A DNA stretch of 8,173 nt. It comes from an uncultured Leucobacter sp. Lineage in GTDB: Bacteria > Actinomycetota > Actinomycetes > Actinomycetales > Microbacteriaceae. The position numbers and the translations under genes are program-made. A model generated the notes under the pieces. It ran no database searches. It had not been told where the DNA came from and worked only from the letters and a program-made list of their open reading frames with translations. Positions 1 through 4,880 of the stretch are shown here, piece after piece; position 1 is the stretch's first letter, and every line of letters starts with the position of its first letter. The stretch covers positions 1 through 8,173 of the forward strand of contig CALCJF010000099.1 of NCBI GenBank assembly GCA_937967375.1, written 5' to 3'.

Positions 1-46
1 CGAGATCGTGATGTGACTGGAGTTCAGACGTGTGCTCTTCCGATCT
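1..46. other. Illumina TruSeq adapter remnant (non-genomic)
   Basis: The first 46 bases match, from memory, the 3' part of the TruSeq indexed PCR primer. CGAGAT (1-6) is followed by the six-base index CGTGAT (7-12, the reverse complement of index 1, ATCACG). The read-2 primer sequence then starts with GTGACTGGAG at 13 and ends with CTCTTCCGATCT at 46. Genomic sequence resumes at 47 inside the aroC coding region. This is untrimmed library adapter at a contig end. It is not biology and should be masked. Confidence 0.97.
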
Positions 47-47
47 A

Positions 48-632
48 ACAGCGCAAAGGATCGGCATCGAGCGCGTCGACATCTTCTGGCCTGGGCAGCT
101 GCGAGCCAGCGGGCACGCTCACCGGGCCGATCGAGAGCGTGTGACTCACGAGGCGGATGCCGAGTTCGGCAAGAAACGCTCGTGCGACGGCGCCGAGCGC
201 CACGCGAGCCGCGGTCTCGCGTGCGCTAGCGCGCTCGAGCACCGGGCGGGCCTCGTCGAAGCCGTACTTCTGCATGCCGGTCAGGTCGGCGTGACCCGGG
301 CGTGGGCGGGTCAACGCTGCACCGCGGCCGCGCGAACGATCGCCGAGCTCGGTCGGTTCAGGGCTCATGACCTCGACCCACTTCGGCCACTCGGTGTTGC
401 CGATGCGAATTGCGATGGGGCCGCCAATGGTGCGGCCTTGCACGATGCCGCCCGAAAAGTTCAGCTCATCCTGCTCGAACTTCATGCGCGAGCCGCGACC
501 ATATCCGAGCTTTCGGCGCGCGAGATCCTCACGCACGGCGTCAAGCGACAGGGGCACGCCCGCGGGCATCCCCTCAAGCACGGCAATGAGTTCTGGGCCG
601 TGGGACTCACCCGCAGTCAACCACCGAAGCAC
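48..632 (-). CDS. aroC: Chorismate synthase, N-terminal half (truncated by contig end)
   Basis: AroC converts 5-enolpyruvylshikimate-3-phosphate to chorismate, the last step of the shikimate pathway, using reduced FMN in the cytoplasm. The 195 codons present begin MLRWLTAGESHG, with the family signature GESHG at residues 8-12 (His11 conserved). An RPGHAD segment follows at about 110-116, and the ERASARET signature at 133-140. Family members are about 360-400 residues, so roughly half is here. The reading frame appears to end in TAG at 45-47, but that codon is two adapter bases plus one genomic base, so the gene is cut, not naturally truncated. I chose the GTG at 630-632. A purine-rich GGAAGAAGG lies 6 nt upstream of it, whereas the in-frame TTG at 636-638 directly abuts that site. 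A gap of about 190 nt separates it from the upstream hydrolase gene, so it may have its own promoter. aroK and aroB would be expected beyond the missing end. Confidence 0.95.
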
Positions 633-638
633 AAGCAA

Positions 639-647
639 CCTTCTTCC
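639..647 (-). promoter_or_regulatory. Ribosome binding site deciding the aroC start
   Basis: The minus strand reads GGAAGAAGG here. Its last base is 6 nt from the GTG codon at 630-632, which is normal Shine-Dalgarno spacing, and 0 nt from the in-frame TTG at 636-638. This favours the GTG and gives the canonical AroC N-terminus MLRWLTAGESHG. Confidence 0.7.
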
Positions 648-678
648 AACAAATTCAACCGAGTCCGAGACGGCCTCG

Positions 679-731
679 GCGCTGGAGTCGCTGCAAAGGC
701 CAGAAATGGCCTTTGCTCCGAGCTCCAGCGC
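679..731 (-). terminator. Long stem-loop between the MBL hydrolase gene and aroC (terminator or aroC leader structure)
   Basis: A perfect 10-bp stem, GCAAAGGCCA (693-702) with TGGCCTTTGC (707-716), closes a four-base loop (GAAA on the plus strand). After a 2x2 internal loop, 3 bp continue it (688-690 with 719-721). With one bulged base (722), a further 9 bp follow (679-687 with 723-731), about 22 bp in all. No T-run follows in the direction of transcription, so it is not a textbook intrinsic terminator. In high-GC Actinobacteria, terminators without a U-tract are plausible. Alternatively, if the candidate promoter near 752-757 is real, the hairpin lies in the aroC 5' leader. The structure is directly visible; its role is inferred. 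Confidence 0.55.
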
Positions 732-751
732 GCCCCAGCGTGAGCCTTCTG

Positions 752-757
752 AGCATA
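752..757 (-). promoter_or_regulatory. Possible -10 element for aroC
   Basis: The minus strand reads TATGCT, which fits the actinobacterial TANNNT -10 pattern, in an A/T-richer patch of an otherwise GC-rich gap. No convincing -35 hexamer lies 16-18 nt upstream. It would give a leader of about 110 nt that includes the 679-731 hairpin. Weak support only. Confidence 0.25.
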
Positions 758-777
758 ATCTCTATCCTCCCACACTC

Positions 778-795
778 GGCGCGTCCACCCGCGCC
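778..795 (-). terminator. Short GC hairpin after the MBL hydrolase gene (weak terminator candidate)
   Basis: GGCGCG (778-783) and CGCGCC (790-795) form a 6-bp all-GC stem with a 6-nt loop, starting 24 nt past the stop codon of the MBL-fold gene in transcription order. No U-tract follows. An 8-bp inverted pair, GCCCCAGC (732-739) and GCTGGGGC (812-819), encloses it. It could help end the operon transcript, but six GC pairs can occur by chance in DNA this rich in G+C. Confidence 0.25.
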
Positions 796-818
796 CATTA
801 CGTCGCCTGCGGCTGGGG

Positions 819-1595
819 CTACGACTGGGCGAGATAGTCGAGCTGCGCGCGCACGCTCATCTCTGCCGCGAACCAGACCGACCGATCTACGTCTGCATAG
901 ACGCGTTCGACCACCTGCATGGGGGTCGTGTCGCCAGCTGCAACGGCGTCACGCACCTGCTGCAGGCGCTCGGCGCGGTGCGAGAGGTATGCGTCGACGA
1001 CACGCAGCGGCTCGTCTATGACAGGCCCGTGCCCGGGCAGTACGCGGACCACCTCACCCACGGTAGCCAGTCCGCGGATCGCGCGCAGTGAGTCGAGGTA
1101 GGGGCCGAGCGCTCCGTCTGGGTGCGCGACTACGGTCGTGCCCTTGCCGAGAATCGTGTCGGCGCTGAGCAGCGAGGCCTCAGCCGGCAACACGAGACAG
1201 ATCGAGTCCATCGTGTGCCCAGGAGTCGCCATCACCCGAATCGAAAGCCCATCGACGTCGAGCAGTTCGCCGTCTTCAAGCGGCTCGGCATCTCGGCACC
1301 ACTTCTCGTCGAGCGCCCTCGCAGGTGCACCAGTGAGCTCGAAGAAGCGATCGATCGCGTCGGTGTGGTCCGGATGCCAGTGCGAAAAGAGCACCAGCTC
1401 GACGCGGCCGCCGTCTCGCCCGGCAACGTCGAGCACTCGCTGCAAGTGCGCTTCGTCGAGCGGCCCGGGATCGAGCACCACGACCCCGCGGTGGCCTGGT
1501 TCGCGAAGCACCCACGTGTTCGTGCCGTCGAGTGTCATCACGCCAGGGTTATCAGCGCGCACGAGCGTCGCGCGCGGCGTCACTTCTTCAGCCAT
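819..1595 (-). CDS. MBL-fold metallo-hydrolase (LACTB2 / glyoxalase-II-like)
   Basis: A 258-residue single-domain metallo-beta-lactamase-fold protein, predicted cytoplasmic, with no signal peptide or membrane segment. The dinuclear metal site is complete. The HxHxDH motif is HWHPDH at residues 72-77, with His127 in TPGHT, Asp146 in SADTILG and His189 in PGHGP. The order and spacing resemble the LACTB2-like branch of glyoxalase-II-type hydrolases. That family includes thioesterases and RNA-cleaving enzymes, so the substrate cannot be named. I chose the ATG at 1593-1595, 8 nt inside the end of the NUDIX gene, because GGAAG lies 6 nt upstream. A longer in-frame start at 1664 would add 23 Ser/Arg-rich residues that read like out-of-frame NUDIX sequence. 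The 8-nt overlap implies translational coupling with the NUDIX gene. It is the last gene of the operon. Confidence 0.9.
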   Translation of the reverse strand: MAEEVTPRATLVRADNPGVMTLDGTNTWVLREPGHRGVVVLDPGPLDEAHLQRVLDVAGRDGGRVELVLFSHWHPDHTDAIDRFFELTGAPARALDEKWCRDAEPLEDGELLDVDGLSIRVMATPGHTMDSICLVLPAEASLLSADTILGKGTTVVAHPDGALGPYLDSLRAIRGLATVGEVVRVLPGHGPVIDEPLRVVDAYLSHRAERLQQVRDAVAAGDTTPMQVVERVYADVDRSVWFAAEMSVRAQLDYLAQS

Positions 1596-2397
1596 TGTCA
1601 GCTTCCGTTCCGGTATCGAGCCAGAGCTTGCCGTCGATCTCAACGAGCTTCGGCTCGATCGCATTGATACGGCGCGCGGCGGCGGCTTGCAGCACCGTTT
1701 CGGCGCTCTCCCGAGCCAGTTCGGCGCAGGTCGCCTTCGTCGGAGGCATCATCGCGGCTTCTCCCCGCTCGACGCGGGCAAGCACCTCATCGAGTGGCAC
1801 CCACTCAGACGCGTCCGCTTCGTCGCTGACGGTGTCGATCCTCTGCCCTGCCGGCAATACCGCGGTAAAGAAGCGCGTATCGAAACGCCTCGGTTCGAAA
1901 ACCGGCGTGATCCAGTGCGCCCAGGCGCCGAGCAGGTCGGCCCTCAGCGAAAGTCGGTTCTCACGCAGAAACTCGCCGAACGAAAGCTCGTGGCGCTCGA
2001 GCGCCAAACGCGCTTCGTGGTAGGGAGTAACGTCACTCACCACGCTGTGCTCGTCGGAGCCAGCAATCAGCACACCGGTTTCTTCAAAGGTCTCGCGAGC
2101 GGCCGCCACAACGAGTGCCCGTGCGGTCTCGTTCGAGCAGTCGAAACGGGTCGCGAAGTGATCGGCAGCGGGGCCGAGCCACGGCAGCGGGGCCGCGTCG
2201 GCCTCGTGCACGCCGCCGCCCGGAAACACGTACATGCCAGCCGCAAACGCCATACTCGCCTGGCGTCGCATCAGAAACACCTCAAGCCCGCGCTGCCCTG
2301 CCCGCACGACCGCGATCGTTGCCGCGTCTTTCGCGGGCGCTGGTTCGTGCACCGCGTGCAGTTTGTCACGCATGGCAGCGGGGGCGGGGATCAGCAT
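1588..2397 (-). CDS. NUDIX hydrolase, NUDT19-like, with an insertion in the Nudix box
   Basis: A 269-residue protein that probably cleaves a nucleoside-diphosphate-linked substrate. The catalytic Nudix half is clear: RETFEETGV at residues 101-109 matches REUXEEXGU (Glu102, Glu105 and Glu106 for metal binding). The leading glycines are at FPGGGVHEAD (58-67). Canonical boxes place the RE about 14 residues after the first glycine, but here about 40 lie between. Such an enlarged box is known in the NUDT19/RP2p branch, whose characterised mammalian member is a CoA diphosphatase. That activity is therefore a guess, not shown here. The C-terminal part (about 160-269) contains AHWITPVFEPRRFDTRFF, also typical of this branch. 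The start ATG at 2395-2397 overlaps the aroE stop by 7 nt, with GAGG 10 nt upstream. The alternative ATG at 2371-2373 has no ribosome binding site. It overlaps the MBL gene downstream by 8 nt. Confidence 0.88.
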   Translation of the reverse strand: MLIPAPAAMRDKLHAVHEPAPAKDAATIAVVRAGQRGLEVFLMRRQASMAFAAGMYVFPGGGVHEADAAPLPWLGPAADHFATRFDCSNETARALVVAAARETFEETGVLIAGSDEHSVVSDVTPYHEARLALERHELSFGEFLRENRLSLRADLLGAWAHWITPVFEPRRFDTRFFTAVLPAGQRIDTVSDEADASEWVPLDEVLARVERGEAAMMPPTKATCAELARESAETVLQAAAARRINAIEPKLVEIDGKLWLDTGTEADNG

Positions 2398-3266
2398 TTC
2401 TGCATCGCCTCACGCAGTGCCGGTTCGCCTTCGAGGGGTAACGATGGATCGCCATTCACAAAGATGCGAATCTGCAGCAGCGCCTGCTCGATGAGCATGC
2501 CGACCCCGGAGAACACCGGCACACCGACTTCGCGAGTGAGTTCGGCGAGCGGCGACGGCCAAGGATCGTAGGCGACGTCGAAGGTGGGCGCCACGCCCAC
2601 GAGCGGCACTCGCTGCCAATCGATGCCGTGACCAGGCAGCGTCGAGATGATCAGTGTGGCATCGCTCAGCGACTCGTCGTCGCGCGCGAAGAGGTCTGCG
2701 GCGTCGACAGCGACGGCCCTCGTGCCGGGCTCCGAGCTGCCGTCGAATTTCGCTGCAAGTGCCCCGGCCACTTCGAGCCTGCGGGCAAGCACGGTGACAC
2801 GCTCTGCCCCGAGCGAGCGAGCCGCGAGCACCGCAGAGACAGCGGTCGCGCCCGCGCCGAACACGAGAGTTTGCGACGCATCAAGGCCCTCCCGTCGAAT
2901 CGCCGAGGCAAGGCCGCCAACGTCGGTGTTGAATCCTGCCCAGGCGGCACTCGCACCGGCGCCGGCAATACGAAAGAGCGTATTCACCACGCCACTCTGC
3001 TCGGCCACCGGGTCGAGCACGCGTGCGAGACGGCACGCCTCTTCTTTCAGTGGCATCGTCAGCGAGAGCCCCCGAACGTCGTCGCCGAGGTCCGCAAGAT
3101 ACGCCTCGAGTTCGCTCGCCACGAGCTCGTGCCTGCCGTACTGCCAGTCGAGACCGAGCTCACGATAAGCTGCAGCATGAATCGCGGGCGACTTCGAGTG
3201 CGCGATCGGCGAACCGAGCACCGCGAGTCTCGCGTGCTTGGGCAGTTCGAGGCGTGAGTCAGTCAC
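2391..3266 (-). CDS. aroE: Shikimate dehydrogenase
   Basis: AroE reduces 3-dehydroshikimate to shikimate with NADPH, the fourth step after DAHP synthesis in the shikimate pathway. The 291-residue product has the expected two-domain layout. The N-terminal substrate domain has the SKSP shikimate-binding motif at 24-27, the catalytic lysine K74 in LTMPLKEEA, N95 in VVNT and D115 in FNTDVGG. The Rossmann NADP-binding domain has GAGATA at 137-142, and GMLIEQA at 256-262 near the C-terminus supplies the conserved Gln261. Length is normal to slightly long (about 270-290). The start is the GTG at 3264-3266, giving MTDSRLELPKHARLAVLGSPIAHSKSP-type N-terminal sequence. It overlaps the mltG stop by 8 nt and has no clear ribosome binding site, so it probably depends on ribosomes finishing mltG. 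Upstream extension of the frame is non-homologous mltG antiframe sequence. Confidence 0.95.
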   Translation of the reverse strand: MTDSRLELPKHARLAVLGSPIAHSKSPAIHAAAYRELGLDWQYGRHELVASELEAYLADLGDDVRGLSLTMPLKEEACRLARVLDPVAEQSGVVNTLFRIAGAGASAAWAGFNTDVGGLASAIRREGLDASQTLVFGAGATAVSAVLAARSLGAERVTVLARRLEVAGALAAKFDGSSEPGTRAVAVDAADLFARDDESLSDATLIISTLPGHGIDWQRVPLVGVAPTFDVAYDPWPSPLAELTREVGVPVFSGVGMLIEQALLQIRIFVNGDPSLPLEGEPALREAMQKC

Positions 3267-4365
3267 AGAATTTGCCGCCGGCGCTCTCGTGCGCGTCGCA
3301 CCACTCGTGCAGCTTCGCGACGTTCTCCTGATGCCCCGCCTCATCTGAGGCAAAGGCAGTGATGCCGTTCTCAAGATCGATTGCGGTGAAGAATATCCAC
3401 GAACCCTCCGCGGGGTGAATCGCGGCGTCGATCGCGGCGTCCCCGGGCAGGCCGATCGGTCCGACCGGCAGGCCAGGGTTCGCGTAGGTGTTGTAGAGGT
3501 TGCTTGCGTCACCGCGCTCGGCGTCGCTCGTCCATACCGTGTTGTCAGGGTTTCCGGTTCCGTAGGAAACCGTAGCGTCTGACTGCAGGTTCATGCCAAT
3601 GTCGATGCGGTTCAAGAACACCCGAGAGATCTTCGGCATGTCTTCGGTGCTGCCCGCCTCTTTCTGCACGATAGAGGCGAGGGTGAGCACGCGCAGCGCG
3701 TCGCCCTCGGCCACTCCGTGCTCATCGAGAGCCTGCCACATTCTGTCGACCAGCTTCTGAATGATCGTGTCGGCGGTGTCGCTCGGTTCGAACACATACG
3801 TGGCGGGGAAAAGGAAGCCCTCGAGAGACGGGAAGTCTGCCGGGACCCCAAACTTTGTCGGATCCTTTGCGGCGGCCTCGAAATCGCTCATGGGCAGCCC
3901 GGTCACCTCAGCGGCGCGGCTCAGCGCGTCCATCGCAGAGATGCCTTCTGGCAGTACAACTGTGAGCTCGACCTTATTCGCTTCGTCTCGCAGCGCGTCG
4001 AGCGCCGCTTGCGAGCTCATCTCAAGCTTCAGACGGTAAGAGCCGATCTGAAAATCGACGGGAGTGTCTTGAGCGAGCAGCAACTCGTAGAACGCCTGCG
4101 AGGTCTTCACGACACCGGCATCGGCGAGGGTTTTCGCGACGTCTTCACCGATATCGCCCTCGCGAATCGTGACGATCGCCTCGCCGTGCCCCTCACCTTC
4201 GTAGTCGTTGGTGGTCCAGCCCATTGCGAGCGACACGCGGTCACCGAACTGGCTCCAAAGATAGACGCCGGCCCCGCCGAGCACGAGCAGCAGCACGAGC
4301 ACCGTGCTGAGCACGATAGTCAATCGCTTCTTCGTACGCTTCTTCGTGTCGCTGCTGCGGCTCAT
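3259..4365 (-). CDS. mltG: Endolytic murein transglycosylase MltG (YceG-like)
   Basis: MltG is a membrane-anchored lytic transglycosylase that cuts nascent peptidoglycan strands and helps set glycan length. The 368-residue product has a basic cytoplasmic N-terminus (1-14, KKRTKKR) and one membrane helix at about 15-37. An outer LysM-like region follows at about 62-140, then the YceG catalytic domain. The catalytic glutamate is E236 in ASIVQKEAG. Other family landmarks are LEGFLFPATY (181-190), LQSDATVSYG (260-269) and the ANPGLPVGPIGLPG block (295-308). It lacks the long disordered cytoplasmic extension common in some actinobacterial MltGs. The last 13 residues hold two cysteines (356 and 367), which could form a disulphide outside the cell. 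The ATG at 4363-4365 overlaps the ruvX stop in an ATGA arrangement, with a weak AGAAAG about 9 nt upstream, so coupling is likely. It overlaps aroE by 8 nt downstream. Confidence 0.95.
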   Translation of the reverse strand: MSRSSDTKKRTKKRLTIVLSTVLVLLLVLGGAGVYLWSQFGDRVSLAMGWTTNDYEGEGHGEAIVTIREGDIGEDVAKTLADAGVVKTSQAFYELLLAQDTPVDFQIGSYRLKLEMSSQAALDALRDEANKVELTVVLPEGISAMDALSRAAEVTGLPMSDFEAAAKDPTKFGVPADFPSLEGFLFPATYVFEPSDTADTIIQKLVDRMWQALDEHGVAEGDALRVLTLASIVQKEAGSTEDMPKISRVFLNRIDIGMNLQSDATVSYGTGNPDNTVWTSDAERGDASNLYNTYANPGLPVGPIGLPGDAAIDAAIHPAEGSWIFFTAIDLENGITAFASDEAGHQENVAKLHEWCDAHESAGGKFCD

Positions 4366-4877
4366 GATCGGTCACTTTCTGCGGCTTGGTCTGAGTCCTG
4401 AGATACCACGGTACCGGGTGCCTCCCCGCGAGAACGCTCCATGTCGAGCGCGTGCTGCAAGATCACCACTGCGGCTGCCTGGTCGATGATGCCCCGGCTC
4501 TGCTTGCTTTTCTTGCCGGCTTGACGCAGCTGCCCCTGCGCAGAGACTGTCGAGAGTCGTTCGTCGACAAGCCGCACAGAGATGGCCGCGGTCGCATCAC
4601 CGGCCCGCTTGAGCTGCGCCGCGAGGCTCTCGGCAAAGTTCTCTGCGTCCTCCGTCGAGGGCGTGCGGTGGCCACTCATGCCGAGCGGCAGACCCACTAC
4701 CAGCTCGATCGCGTCGGTTTCTTTTGCAAGCTCGAGGATCCGAGCAATGTCGCCGCCCCCCGACGCCGCTCGCGGCACCGTTTCGATCGGGGTCGCAAGC
4801 ATCGCATGTGGATCGCAGCGGGCGACACCGATGCGGACCTTACCCACATCGATGCCGAGCCGCACACCCGGGCGCAT
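4362..4877 (-). CDS. ruvX: Putative Holliday junction resolvase / pre-16S rRNA nuclease RuvX (YqgF)
   Basis: The 171-residue protein belongs to the YqgF/RuvX family, an RNase-H-like fold that acts in 16S rRNA 5'-end maturation in E. coli and has been proposed to resolve Holliday junctions. The three acidic positions are visible: D10 in GIDVGKVRIGVA, the DERLST motif at 105-110 (D105, E106), and D132 in IDQAAAVVIL. The VVGLPLGMSG strand-loop is at 60-69. About 20 C-terminal residues (150-171) are Ser/Asp/Glu-rich and probably disordered. The ATG at 4875-4877 lies 3 nt after the alaS stop. The AGGGA there abuts the ATG directly, too close for normal use, so reinitiation after alaS is likely. 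A GTG at codon 5 (4863-4865) would sit 12 nt from the same AGGGA and is an alternative start. Its stop overlaps the mltG start (ATGA). Confidence 0.93.
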   Translation of the reverse strand: MRPGVRLGIDVGKVRIGVARCDPHAMLATPIETVPRAASGGGDIARILELAKETDAIELVVGLPLGMSGHRTPSTEDAENFAESLAAQLKRAGDATAAISVRLVDERLSTVSAQGQLRQAGKKSKQSRGIIDQAAAVVILQHALDMERSRGEAPGTVVSQDSDQAAESDRS

Positions 4878-4880
4878 TCC

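Noticed and set aside
30..743. A 237-codon plus-strand frame at the left end
   Set aside because: Its start is inside the sequencing adapter and it runs antisense to aroC and through the hairpin region. No motif was recognised.
1138..2571. A 477-codon plus-strand frame over the MBL and NUDIX genes
   Set aside because: Antisense shadow: the minus strand carries complete catalytic motifs of two enzyme families over the same bases. The plus frame is low-complexity Ser/Arg-rich.
4463..4675. A small minus-strand frame inside ruvX
   Set aside because: Out-of-frame overlap with ruvX; no ribosome binding site or family resemblance seen.
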